Positions 27,909-36,030 of a stretch of DNA of 64,000 bases are shown here, piece after piece. Origin of the DNA: Streptomyces sp. CB02366. Its GTDB lineage: Bacteria; Actinomycetota; Actinomycetes; Streptomycetales; Streptomycetaceae. The notes under the pieces are model-generated. The model saw nothing but the letters and a program-made list of their open reading frames with translations, searched no databases and was not told the origin of the DNA. Numbering within the stretch: the stretch's first letter is position 1; each line of letters begins with the position of its first letter. Location: assembly GCF_001905905.1 (NCBI RefSeq), contig NZ_LIVT01000001.1, positions 789,952-853,951 of the forward strand, in the 5' to 3' direction. The translations under genes and the position numbers were made by a program.

Positions 27909-29756
27909 TCACTCCACGGTCACGGACTTCGCCAGGTTGCGCGGCTGGTCCACCTCGTTGCCGCGGGCCGTCGCCAGCTCGCAGGCGAAGACCTGGAGCG
28001 GCACGGTGGCGACCAGCGGCTGAAGCAGCGTAGGCGTTGCGGGGACGGTGATGAGGTGGTCGGCGTACGGGACGACGGCCTCGTCGCCCTCCTCGGCGAC
28101 GACGATCGTGCGCGCGCCCCGGGCCCTGATCTCCTGGATGTTGGAGACGATCTTGTCGTGGAGGATCGAACGGCCGCGCGGTGAGGGGACGATGACGACG
28201 ACGGGCAGCCCTTCCTCGATGAGCGCGATGGGGCCGTGCTTCAGCTCGCCGGCCGCGAAGCCCTCGGCGTGCATGTAGGCGAGTTCCTTGAGTTTGAGCG
28301 CGCCTTCGAGAGCGACCGGGTAGCCGACGTGCCGGCCGACGAACAGGACGGTGCCGTGGTGGGCGAGGGACCGGGCCAGCTCGCGCACCGGCTCCATCGT
28401 CGTGAGGACGCGGTCCACCTCGCGGGGCACGTCCGCGAGCTGGCGCACCACGGTGCGGATCTCGTCGCCCCACTTGGTGCCGCGCACCTGGCCGAGGTAG
28501 AGCGCCACGAGGTAGCAGGCGACCAGCTGGGTGAGGAAGGCCTTGGTGGAGGCGACGGCGACCTCGGGTCCGGCGTGGGTGTAGAGGACGGCGTCGGATT
28601 CGCGCGGGATCGTCGAGCCGTTGGTGTTGCAGATGGCGAGGACCTTCGCACCCTGTTCGCGGGCGTGCCGCACGGCCATCAGGGTGTCCATGGTCTCGCC
28701 GGACTGGGAGATGGCGACGACCAGGGTGCGCTGGTCGAGGATCGGGTCGCGGTAGCGGAACTCGCTGGCCAGCTCGGTCTCGCAGGGCAGCCGGGTCCAG
28801 TGCTCGATGGCGTACTTGGCGATCATCCCGGCGTGGAACGCGGTGCCGCAGGCGACGATGACGACCTTGTCGACCTCCCGCAGCTCGGCGGCCGGGATGC
28901 GCACCTCGTCGAGGTGGAGCAGCCCCTCCCCGTCGACCCGGCCGAGGAGGGTGTCGGCCACGGCCCGGGGCTGGTCGGCGATCTCCTTGAGCATGAAGGA
29001 GGCGTGGCCGCCCTTCTCGGCGGCGGAGGCGTCCCAGTCCACGTGGTACTCGCGCACGTCCGCCGGTTCCCCGTCGAACCCGGTGACGACGACGCCCTCC
29101 CGGCTCAGCTCGACCACCTGGTCCTGGCCCAGCTCGATCGCGGAGCGGGTGTGCGCGATGAAGGCGGCGACGTCGGAGGCGAGGAACCACTCGTCCTGCC
29201 CGACGCCGACGACGAGCGGCGAGTTGCGCCGGGCTCCGACCACCACGTCCGGCTGGTCCGCGTGCACGGCGACGAGGGTGAACGCCCCCTCCAGCCGTCG
29301 GCACACCTGCCGCATCGCTTCCGCCAGCTCCCCGCCCGCCGAGAACGCCTCGGCCAGCAGGTGCGCGACGACCTCCGTGTCGGTCTCCGACTCCAGGGCG
29401 TGGCCGCGCCCGGTCAGCTCGCGCCGCAGGGCGGCGAAGTTCTCGATGATCCCGTTGTGCACGACGGCGACCCGGCCCGCGTTGTCCAGATGCGGGTGGG
29501 CGTTGACGTCGGTGGGCGGGCCGTGCGTCGCCCACCGGGTGTGCCCGATGCCGGTCCGTCCGGCCGGCAGCGGCCGGTCGCCCAGCTCCTTCTCCAGATT
29601 GACGAGCTTGCCCGCCTTCTTCGCGGCGGCGAGCCCGCCGTCCGCGAGCACGGCGACGCCCGCCGAGTCGTAGCCCCGGTATTCGAGGCGCTTGAGTCCC
29701 GCGACGACGACGTCCTGCGCCGACTGTCCACCGACATAACCCACGATTCCGCACAT
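27909..29756 (-). CDS. glmS: Glutamine-fructose-6-phosphate aminotransferase (isomerising)
   Basis: A 615-residue GlmS making glucosamine-6-phosphate, the first step to UDP-GlcNAc. Cys2 of MCGIVGYVG is the N-terminal amidotransferase nucleophile, with TRWATHG and NGIIEN downstream. The isomerase half has two SIS domains (about 290-430 and 460-605; SQSGETMDTL). The C-terminus ends NLAKSVTVE as usual. No glmS ribozyme-like leader is seen; the 105-nt gap to the divergent vapB gene is too short for one. Together with glmM nearby it supplies the wall precursor pathway. Confidence 0.96.
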   Translation of the reverse strand: MCGIVGYVGGQSAQDVVVAGLKRLEYRGYDSAGVAVLADGGLAAAKKAGKLVNLEKELGDRPLPAGRTGIGHTRWATHGPPTDVNAHPHLDNAGRVAVVHNGIIENFAALRRELTGRGHALESETDTEVVAHLLAEAFSAGGELAEAMRQVCRRLEGAFTLVAVHADQPDVVVGARRNSPLVVGVGQDEWFLASDVAAFIAHTRSAIELGQDQVVELSREGVVVTGFDGEPADVREYHVDWDASAAEKGGHASFMLKEIADQPRAVADTLLGRVDGEGLLHLDEVRIPAAELREVDKVVIVACGTAFHAGMIAKYAIEHWTRLPCETELASEFRYRDPILDQRTLVVAISQSGETMDTLMAVRHAREQGAKVLAICNTNGSTIPRESDAVLYTHAGPEVAVASTKAFLTQLVACYLVALYLGQVRGTKWGDEIRTVVRQLADVPREVDRVLTTMEPVRELARSLAHHGTVLFVGRHVGYPVALEGALKLKELAYMHAEGFAAGELKHGPIALIEEGLPVVVIVPSPRGRSILHDKIVSNIQEIRARGARTIVVAEEGDEAVVPYADHLITVPATPTLLQPLVATVPLQVFACELATARGNEVDQPRNLAKSVTVE

Positions 29757-29861
29757 AGCGGCACGATAAGGCCGAAAGGGGCTCGCGGGAGGAATGTCGG
29801 CCACATGCGATTCTTCGTACATGCCCCACATGGCGCAGGACGCACGACGGGAGGGCCGGAC

Positions 29862-30083
29862 ATGTCGGTGACCCGGATCGACATGGACGATGAAGCTCTG
29901 GAGCGGGCGATGACCCTGTCCAAGGCCCCGACGAAGAAGGAGGCCGTCAACATCGCTCTGCGCTTCTACGCCGAGCAGCAGGAGCGGGCGGCACGCCTCA
30001 GCCGCCATTTCGACCGCGCGCGCACCTGGGGTGCGGTCGAGGACGCCGAGCGACGGCACCGGGCGGAGAAGGACGGTCGGTGA
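29862..30083 (+). CDS. vapB: VapB-type antitoxin
   Basis: A 73-residue antitoxin of the VapB (DUF2191) type. A short strand plus helix (SVTRIDMDDEALERAMTLSKAPTKKEAVNIALRFY) forms a ribbon-helix-helix DNA-binding domain, and the charged C-terminus (ERAARLSRHFDRAR) should wrap the toxin. GGGAGGG precedes the ATG. The stop overlaps the vapC start (GTGA), the classic toxin-antitoxin arrangement. Such antitoxins usually repress their own promoter, here in the interval shared with divergent glmS. Confidence 0.86.
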   Translation: MSVTRIDMDDEALERAMTLSKAPTKKEAVNIALRFYAEQQERAARLSRHFDRARTWGAVEDAERRHRAEKDGR

Positions 30084-30490
30084 TCTACCTGCTCGACACC
30101 TCGGGCCTCGTACGACTGCTCTCCGACACCGCCCTCCAATCGGCTTGGTCCGATGCGATCGAGGCCGGAACGATCGCCTCCTGCTATCCGCAGCGGGTGG
30201 AGTTCCTGTACGGCGCCCGGAACGCTCGCGAGTACGACGAGATCGCGGAGATGTTCGCCGACCTCTACCCGGACGTTTCCGTACCGAAGGGCGCCGGACG
30301 CTGGATCACCTCGGCCCAGCACCGCATGGCACGTGCCGGGCAGCATCGTGGCGCCTCCGCGGTGGACCTGGTCATCGCCGCCACGGCGGCCCACCACGGA
30401 CTGACGGTCCTCCACGACGACCTCGACTACCGGACGGTCGCCCGACACGCTCCGGACCTCGGCGAGCACAGCGTCCACGACGTGGCCTGA
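30080..30490 (+). CDS. vapC: VapC-type PIN-domain ribonuclease toxin
   Basis: A 136-residue PIN-domain toxin. The metal-binding acidic residues are visible in order: D6 (IYLLDTSGL), E41 (YPQRVEFLYGARN), D95 (SAVDLVIAATA) and D113 (LTVLHDDLDY). VapC toxins cut tRNA or rRNA and stop translation. The GTG start overlaps vapB by 4 nt. All four catalytic acids seem intact, so the module is likely functional. It is not flanked by mobile-element sequence. Confidence 0.88.
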   Translation: MIYLLDTSGLVRLLSDTALQSAWSDAIEAGTIASCYPQRVEFLYGARNAREYDEIAEMFADLYPDVSVPKGAGRWITSAQHRMARAGQHRGASAVDLVIAATAAHHGLTVLHDDLDYRTVARHAPDLGEHSVHDVA

Positions 30491-30576
30491 CGCCGGTACG
30501 GCCTCGGCGGCCACACGGCCCCGCTCCGGTGCGGGCCCGTTCGGGTCCCGCACCGGAGCGGCGTCGGGCTCGCCCC

Positions 30577-30652
30577 GTCAGGAGCGGTGGCTCACCCCGT
30601 CAGGAGCAGTCAGGAGCAGCCCGAAGCGGTCAGGAGCAGTGCGGTCAGGAGC
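30577..30652. repeat. Five copies of GTCAGGAGC
   Basis: The 9-mer GTCAGGAGC begins at 30577, 30599, 30609, 30629 and 30644. The last copy overlaps the stop codon of the M14 carboxypeptidase gene. Read on the minus strand, the final sense codons and stop (TGC TCC TGA) are one repeat unit, and the other four copies lie in the 3' untranslated region. Confidence 0.8.
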
Positions 30653-32012
30653 AGTACTGCGCCTCCTTGCCGATCGAGCGGTACATGCAGTCCGCGTTCT
30701 CGATCAGTTGCAGGACCGCGTCCCGGTTGCGGGAGGTCTCGCGCTCGATGACCTCGTCGGGCGGGTAGAAGCCGCCGCCGGAGGTCGAGCGCGGGTACAT
30801 CTCGAAGGTGTAGCCGAAGATCTTCTGCGAGCCCCACAGCCAGTCGTCGATCGACCCGTCGGTGATGTAGAGGTCACTGGACTGCTCGGCGGTGTACCCG
30901 TTGCTGGCCGCCATCTTCTTGCCCACCGCCGCGAACGCGTTGCGGTCGTCGGCGGTCATGCCGGGGGCGGTGTCGTTGTACGTGTAGCCGAAGGGCCACA
31001 GCACCAGTTCGCTGTACGTGTGGAAGTCGATGGCCGCCGTGATCTGCTGCTTCCCGCCGACCACCCGGCTGCGCACGAAGTCGGCCACGACCTTCGTCTC
31101 GGGCGCGGACTCGGCGGCCGTCCCCCGGTAGGTCTCGGAGGAGGGGCTGGAGGAGGAGCCGCCGCAGCAGCCCCACTTGTAGGCCCAGTTGCGGTTGAGG
31201 TCGGTGCCGACCGCGGTGGAGCCGGAGTTGGGCTGCCGGTTCTTGCGCCAGCTGCGGTACGAGCCCGAGGCGATGTCGTACTCGCCGCCGTCCGGGTTCA
31301 TGTCCGGCACGATCCACAGCTCGCGGCCGTTGACGGCCTGGGTGATCCGCGAGTCGGAGCCGTAGCCCTGGCCCAGCTCGCGCAGCAGGTAGAGCGCCAT
31401 CTCGACGGTCAGGTGCTCGCGGGCGTGCTGGTGGGCGGTGAAGAGGACTTCAGGCTCGGCCTCGTCGGTGGCGACGTTGTCGCTGACCTTGACCGCGATG
31501 ACGTCCCGGCCCTGGTACGTCTTGCCGATGACGCGCTTGCTCATGATCGCGGGGTTCGCCGCGATACGGGCGTCGATCGCCGCGTTCATCTCCGCGTAGT
31601 TGTGGTAGCGGGAGTCGGCGGGCGGGAAGTCGAGGGCGCTCACACCGTCCGCCGCCTGCGGGGCGGCGACCGGGGCGGGCAGGGCTTCCAGGGTGTGGCC
31701 GCGCGCCCGGAGCTTGCGGGCCTGGGCGGCGTCCGCGGTGACCACGACGCCGTGGTCGTGGACCTCGTCGATCGAGACGCCCGCGCGGGCGATGTCGGTG
31801 CGGGCGGCGGGGGTGGTCCGCCCGGGGATCTCGTACTGGAGCGTCCGCTCGTCCGCGGCGACGGCCGCGTCGGGGGCCGAGGGCCCGGCGGTCGCCACCG
31901 CGGCGGCGGGGGCGGCGAGGCCGAGGGCGAGCAGGACGGCGAGGGCGGCGGTGCGGCGGGACGTCGCCGGCCGGGTTCTCGGCCGGGGCGTCCGTGGGGT
32001 GACAAGTCGCAT
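30645..32012 (-). CDS. Secreted M14 zinc carboxypeptidase
   Basis: A 455-residue secreted metallocarboxypeptidase. A Sec-type signal with a basic Arg-rich start and [14 protein letters not shown] ends near residue 40. A propeptide-like region (about 45-125) is followed by the M14 domain. Zinc ligands are in [15 protein letters not shown] (HxxE) and [10 protein letters not shown]. Substrate-binding DLNRNW and the catalytic glutamate in YTFEMYP are present. Four cysteines, at GCCGG and DCMY...YCS, suggest disulfides outside the cell. It probably degrades extracellular peptides. Confidence 0.92.
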   Translation of the reverse strand: MRLVTPRTPRPRTRPATSRRTAALAVLLALGLAAPAAAVATAGPSAPDAAVAADERTLQYEIPGRTTPAARTDIARAGVSIDEVHDHGVVVTADAAQARKLRARGHTLEALPAPVAAPQAADGVSALDFPPADSRYHNYAEMNAAIDARIAANPAIMSKRVIGKTYQGRDVIAVKVSDNVATDEAEPEVLFTAHQHAREHLTVEMALYLLRELGQGYGSDSRITQAVNGRELWIVPDMNPDGGEYDIASGSYRSWRKNRQPNSGSTAVGTDLNRNWAYKWGCCGGSSSSPSSETYRGTAAESAPETKVVADFVRSRVVGGKQQITAAIDFHTYSELVLWPFGYTYNDTAPGMTADDRNAFAAVGKKMAASNGYTAEQSSDLYITDGSIDDWLWGSQKIFGYTFEMYPRSTSGGGFYPPDEVIERETSRNRDAVLQLIENADCMYRSIGKEAQYCS

Positions 32013-32189
32013 GCTGGCTTCTCCTGGGTCCGTCGGGGTGGGGGTGGAGCTGCGCGACGGGCCCAGGGTGAGGCGATGTCATGGTCAGGTCAATACCGCC
32101 CCTTCGGCCATACCTCCCCCACGCACCGGCGACGACGCCCGCCCTGACCGAAATGCAGACGCCATGCGGTGCGGCCCGCCCCTGCGCCG

Positions 32190-33530
32190 TCAGTCGCCTG
32201 GCGGCCTTCTCAACCCGTCCAGTCCGTCCAGCCGCCGGAGCTTCCGCCGCAACGCCGCCCGCTCCGGTTCGATGCCCGCCGTCTCCAGCGCCGCCCGGTA
32301 CGCGGCGGTGGCCTCCCCGTCCCGCCCCAACCGGCTCAGCAGGTCCCCGCGCGCCACCGCGTACGGCGGGTACGCCCGCAGCCTCGGCTCCCCCGCCAGC
32401 GCGTCCAGCAGCGCCAGCCCGGCCCCCGGCCCGTCCCGCATCGCCACCGCCACGGCGCGGTTCACCGCCACCACGGGGGACGGCGTGAGGGTGAGCAGCA
32501 CGTCGTAGAGGGCCACGATCTGCGCCCAGTCCGTGGACTCCACGTCCGGCGCCTCGTCGTGCAGGGCGGCGATGGCCGACTGCACCCCGTAGGGCCCGGC
32601 CGGGCCGCCGGTCAGCGCCCGGACCACGAGCGCCCGCCCCTCCTCGATCAGCGCCCGGTCCCACCGCCCCCGGTCCTGGTCCTCCAGGAGCACCGGCTCG
32701 CCTATCGGGTCCGTCCGCGCGTCGCGCCGGGCGTGGACGAGGAGCAGCAGCGCGAGGAGCCCGGCGGTCTCCCGCTCGGCGGGCAGCAGGCGGTGCAGTA
32801 TCCGGGCCAGCCGGATCGCCTCCTCGGCCAGGTCCAGCCGCTGGAGCCGAGGGCCCGAGCTGGCCGCGTACCCCTCGGTGAAGAGCGAGTAGACGACCTG
32901 GAGCACCCCGGGCAGCCGGTCGGGCAGTTCGTCGGGGCCGGGCACCCGGAACGGGATGCGGGCCTCGCGGATCTTCTTCTTCGCCCGCACGATGCGCTGG
33001 GCCATGGTCGCCACCGGCACGAGGAAGGCACGGGCCACCTCGGGGGTGGTGAGTCCGGCGAGGCAGCGCAGGGTCAGCGCGGTACGGTCCTCGGCGGCGA
33101 GGGCGGGGTGGGTGCAGGTGAAGAACAACTGGAGTCGGTCGTCCGGAAGTTCACCGGTCCCGGTCGCCGCGTCGGCGGCCGGGGCGACGGCGTCGGCCCG
33201 CTCCGCGTCGGCGCGGAGCACGGCGAGCCGGGCCGCGTACGCCTGGTCGCGCCGCAACCGGTCCACGGCCTTGCGCCGCGCCGTCGTCAGCAACCAGGCC
33301 CCCGGGCGGGCGGGGACCCCCTCGCCGGGCCAGTGCAGCAGGGCCGCCTCGATCGCCTCGGAGGTCACCTCCTCGGCGAGATCCAGGTCCCCGAACCGGC
33401 GGACGAGGGAGGCGAGCAGGAGCCCGCGCTCCTCCCGGAAGACCGCTTCGACGGCGAGCCGGGCGTCACCCGCCGCAGCTCCCTCGCCCGCTGCTCCGCC
33501 CTCCTCCGGGACCACGCCCCCACCCCCCAC
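32190..33530 (-). CDS. ECF42-type RNA polymerase sigma factor
   Basis: A 446-residue ECF sigma factor with sigma region 2 (VRRFGDLDLAEEVTSEAIEAALLHW, KAVDRLRRDQ) and region 4 (ALTLRCLAGLTTPEVARAFLVPVATMAQRIVRAKKKIRE). A long C-terminal extension of about 230 residues (SLFTEGYAASSGPRLQRLDLAEEAIRLAR, TPSPVVAVNRAVAVA) is diagnostic of ECF42, whose helical tail regulates activity without a classical anti-sigma factor. The start is a GTG at 33530, 5 nt past the DGPF stop; GTG 33515 is an alternative. The DGPF gene is its conserved partner. Confidence 0.9.
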   Translation of the reverse strand: MGGGGVVPEEGGAAGEGAAAGDARLAVEAVFREERGLLLASLVRRFGDLDLAEEVTSEAIEAALLHWPGEGVPARPGAWLLTTARRKAVDRLRRDQAYAARLAVLRADAERADAVAPAADAATGTGELPDDRLQLFFTCTHPALAAEDRTALTLRCLAGLTTPEVARAFLVPVATMAQRIVRAKKKIREARIPFRVPGPDELPDRLPGVLQVVYSLFTEGYAASSGPRLQRLDLAEEAIRLARILHRLLPAERETAGLLALLLLVHARRDARTDPIGEPVLLEDQDRGRWDRALIEEGRALVVRALTGGPAGPYGVQSAIAALHDEAPDVESTDWAQIVALYDVLLTLTPSPVVAVNRAVAVAMRDGPGAGLALLDALAGEPRLRAYPPYAVARGDLLSRLGRDGEATAAYRAALETAGIEPERAALRRKLRRLDGLDGLRRPPGD

Positions 33531-33535
33531 TGTCG

Positions 33536-33886
33536 TCAGGCCCCGAAGTCGGCGACTGGCCGGACGACGACCGCGCCGCCGTCCCGCGAGCCGGGGCAGC
33601 GCGCGGCCCAGTCGAGGGCGGCGTCGAGGTCGGGCACGTCGATCACGAGGAATCCGCCCAGCAGCTCCCGCGTCTCGGCGAACGGCCCGTCCGTCACGGT
33701 CCGCTCCCCCGTGGGCGAGACGCGCACGGTGGTCGCGGTCACCAGATCGGCCAGCGACTCCCCGGAGACGTGGATCCCCGCGTCGCGCACGGCCTTGTCG
33801 TAGGCCATCCAGTCCTCGACGGTGCACTGGGGAGCGCCGCCCTGCTCGTCGACGGCCCCGCTGTGGATCAGCAGCATGTACTTCAT
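33536..33886 (-). CDS. DGPF (YCII-related) domain protein
   Basis: A 116-residue YCII-fold protein with the signature TVTDGPFAETRELLGGF near residues 64-80. DGPF proteins are the conserved genomic partners and reported targets of ECF42 sigma factors; their enzymatic role is unclear. The ATG at 33886 is preceded by AGGAG at good spacing. It overlaps nothing and leads directly into the sigma gene, so the two are cotranscribed. The long in-frame extension upstream to 34303 is part of a different, decayed gene. Confidence 0.92.
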   Translation of the reverse strand: MKYMLLIHSGAVDEQGGAPQCTVEDWMAYDKAVRDAGIHVSGESLADLVTATTVRVSPTGERTVTDGPFAETRELLGGFLVIDVPDLDAALDWAARCPGSRDGGAVVVRPVADFGA

Positions 33887-34056
33887 GGTCGGCTCCTGTC
33901 GCCTGTGTGGTGCGAGCCCCTCGGGGTCGCCTTTCATCATGACGACGAACGGGCCCGGGACGGATCGACAGGCCCGCCGGAAAAATTCCCGGTGCTTCAG
34001 GCGCTCGGCCGCAGGCCCTCGACGCCGCCACCGCCGCAGCCGGTCCCGGCGCACCC

Positions 34057-34303
34057 TTAGCACTCGCCGGGGCCCGCCGACCGGAAGGCCCGGTCGCAGC
34101 CGTCGCAGTTCTGGAGCGGGAGCCTCCGGTACCGGCGCCTGGGCGGGGCCGGAGCCGGTACGCGTACGGGCTCCGGCTACTGCTACGGCCTCGGGCCCCA
34201 GCGCTGGTGCGCCTACGGGCGCGGGCACGCGCACAGGTCCGGCCGCCCTCGTCGCCCGCCGGGCCGCCTCCGGGTGGTTGTACGACTCCGTGCGCGCAGT
34301 CAC
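34057..34303 (-). pseudogene. Frameshifted small Cys-containing protein (candidate)
   Basis: Two minus-strand frames show coding-like third-position bias in turn. Frame one begins with a GTG at 34303 (VTARTESYNHPEAARRATRAAG). Frame two, offset, ends at a TAA at 34057 with LQNCDGCDRAFRSAGPGEC, in which every third base is G or C. Frame two meets a stop near 34177 upstream, and frame one runs on into the DGPF gene, so a single frameshift around 34140-34180 would join them into a protein of about 80 residues with a CxxC pair. A sequencing error is equally possible. The family is not recognised. Confidence 0.42.
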
Positions 34304-34323
34304 CCGTCCGCCCCGCGCCTCCC

Positions 34324-34440
34324 CTGACGTCTGTCCAGGAAGAGGCGACGCTACGACGGCGCACCGGAGGCAGAATGGTCCTACGTCGCCAGCTCGAACA
34401 CCTTCTTGAGCTGAGCCAGTTGCGAACTGCTGGGAGAGAC
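34324..34440 (+). pseudogene. Relic of an XRE regulator (DUF5753 fragment)
   Basis: In frame with, and directly upstream of, the DUF397 gene, about 39 codons read SVQEEATLRRRTGG followed by MVLRRQLEHLLELSQLR. This follows the DUF5753 pattern of Scr1-type XRE regulators (E-A-x-L-R-x(3)-G-G, then V-x(3)-Q-L-x(2)-L-L-E). The helix-turn-helix part and the domain's end are gone. An ATG at 34375 with GGAGG just before it could still be translated as an extension of the DUF397 protein. Confidence 0.58.
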
Positions 34441-34638
34441 ATGAGCACCCCCGAGCTGACGTGGTTCAAGAGCAGCTACAGCACCCACGACGGCCCCGAA
34501 TGCGTCGAGGTCGCCACCGCCACCGCCCCCACCACCATCCGCGTACGCGACTCCAAGCGACTCCCGACCGACGGCCCGCACCTCGGCTTCGCCCCCGCCG
34601 CCTGGGCCGGCTTCATCACGTACGCGTCGGAGGTCTGA
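34441..34638 (+). CDS. DUF397 domain-containing protein
   Basis: A 65-residue DUF397 protein: LTWFKSSYSTHDGPECVEVA at the start and IRVRDSKRLPTDGPHLGFAPAAWAGFITYA at the end are typical. In Streptomyces these small proteins pair with XRE/DUF5753 regulators, Scr1-Scr2 style, and may act as antagonists. Here the intact partner is missing and only a fragment remains upstream. GGGAGAG lies before the ATG. The VOC gene starts 2 nt after its stop codon. Confidence 0.9.
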   Translation: MSTPELTWFKSSYSTHDGPECVEVATATAPTTIRVRDSKRLPTDGPHLGFAPAAWAGFITYASEV

Positions 34639-34640
34639 CC

Positions 34641-35039
34641 GTGCCCATACCGCCGATGGTCCAGGTCAAGGGCTTCGACCACCTCGTCCTCAACGTCGGG
34701 GACGTCGAGCGAGCCCTTGAGTTCTACTGCGGGCCGCTGGGCCTGGAGCCGGTCCGGGTGGAGGAGTGGCGGGCGGGGAAGGTCCCGTTCCCCTCGGTCC
34801 GGGTCAGCCCGACGACGATCATCGACCTGCTGGACCGCCCGCGCGGCGAGTCGAACGTGGACCACATCTGCCTCGTCGTCGAACCGCTCGATTGGCAGGA
34901 GGTCATCGACTCCGGAGTGTTCACGGTGAAGGAGGGGCCCGTCCCCCGCTTCGGGGCCCGGGGGTCGGCGACCTCGGTCTACGTACTCGACCCGGACGGC
35001 AACACCGTCGAACTGCGCTGGTACCCGCAGGACGCATGA
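34641..35039 (+). CDS. VOC (glyoxalase/bleomycin resistance) family protein
   Basis: A 132-residue VOC-fold protein: FDHLVLNVGDVERALEFYCGPLGLEPV at the N-terminus and SVYVLDPDGNTVELRWYP at the C-terminus, with possible metal ligands H (FDHLVLNV), H (NVDHICLVV) and E (TVELRW). It could be a lyase, dioxygenase or binding protein. The GTG start follows GGAGG at 7 nt, within the DUF397 stop region, so the two are cotranscribed. Confidence 0.86.
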   Translation: MPIPPMVQVKGFDHLVLNVGDVERALEFYCGPLGLEPVRVEEWRAGKVPFPSVRVSPTTIIDLLDRPRGESNVDHICLVVEPLDWQEVIDSGVFTVKEGPVPRFGARGSATSVYVLDPDGNTVELRWYPQDA

Positions 35040-35164
35040 GAGCGCGGCCGGGCCCGCAGCGGCTCGGCCCGCGCCCGCCTCACCCTCGCCGCCGCCCGCG
35101 GCGACGCGCCTCCGGCGGCCCTCACCCGAGCGCCCCCGGGCCCGTTGAAGGCCCACCCTGGGAG

Positions 35165-35830
35165 CTACCGGCCCCGGGCGAGCGCAGTCTCGACGGCGGC
35201 CTGGAGGCCGTCACTCCGGGCATCCGAGCTTCCCGGGCCGAGATTCACCATGACGGTGGCCTGTCTGCCGTCGACCCTCGCGTCGGCGGTCGTCTCGTAG
35301 CCGAAGAAGTCACCGGTGTGCCCCCAGTAGCGACCGCCGCGAGGCAGTGGCGTGCTCTCCAGGCCGAGGCCGTACCGCCGGCCGTCCGCACTGCCGGTCG
35401 GGACGGTTTTCATCATCTCCTTGAGCTGGCTCGGGTGCAGAAGCTCGCCACCCGCCAGCGCACCCAGGAACCGGTCGACGTCACTGCCGCTGGATATGAT
35501 CCCGCCGGCCGCGCCTCCGACCGAGGGGTTGACCGCGGTGATGTCCAGGAGGGGCGCCCCATCGGTGAGCACGGTGTTGCCGCGCCGGTCATGCACCTCG
35601 AAGAGCGCACCGGGTCCGCTGCCGACGCCCGTGAGCCGGTGCAGGAGCTTCCGCGGCCGGGCGTCGGACGAACCAGCGACTTCCGAGGGTGCGACCACAT
35701 GGGTGGCGGCACGGACGGTGACGGCTGCGGGTGCGCGCTCTGCGGCGGTCACCGGTAACGCGACTGCCGCGACACCGGCAGCTACAGCCATGGCGAGCGC
35801 ACCGCGGAACGTCCTCTTGCGTGTGATCAT
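35165..35830 (-). pseudogene. Serine hydrolase (beta-lactamase/DD-peptidase family) with internal deletion
   Basis: A 221-residue open frame that begins and ends like a secreted D-alanyl-D-alanine carboxypeptidase of about 370-400 residues. The signal peptide (ALAMAVAAGVAAVALPVTAA) and ALFEVHDRRGNTVLTDG are the normal start. At about residue 90 the sequence jumps to LLDITAVNPSVGGAAGGIISS, normally found about 150 residues later. The catalytic SxxK and YxN motifs should lie in the missing part; only the third motif (GHTGDFFGYE, HTG near 171) remains. The frame is preserved and no stop is introduced, so a protein may be made, but hydrolysis is not expected. Confidence 0.68.
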
Positions 35831-36030
35831 GCTGCCCCCCTTGGTCGGCTGTCTCCTGCCCTGGATCAGGATGCCCGCCGGGCGCGTACAGGAGCGATGG
35901 GGCGACCACCCGAACCCGTGCTGGGGCTACCCCCCGCCCTGCCCCCCGGCGGCCCCGGGCGGAGGAGCCCCCGCCACCCACGTGACCGACCCCACCCTCC
36001 GCTCCGTTGAAACTCCCGTAACAATGGAGG

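Noticed and set aside
29757..29861. A glmS ribozyme in the glmS leader.
   Set aside because: The gap is only 105 nt and shared with vapB, and no glmS-ribozyme core could be matched; such ribozymes are typical of Gram-positive low-GC bacteria.
33887..34303. N-terminal extension of the DGPF protein to 34303.
   Set aside because: The DGPF family starts at MKYMLLIHSG with its own good ribosome site; the upstream part belongs to the separate decayed gene.
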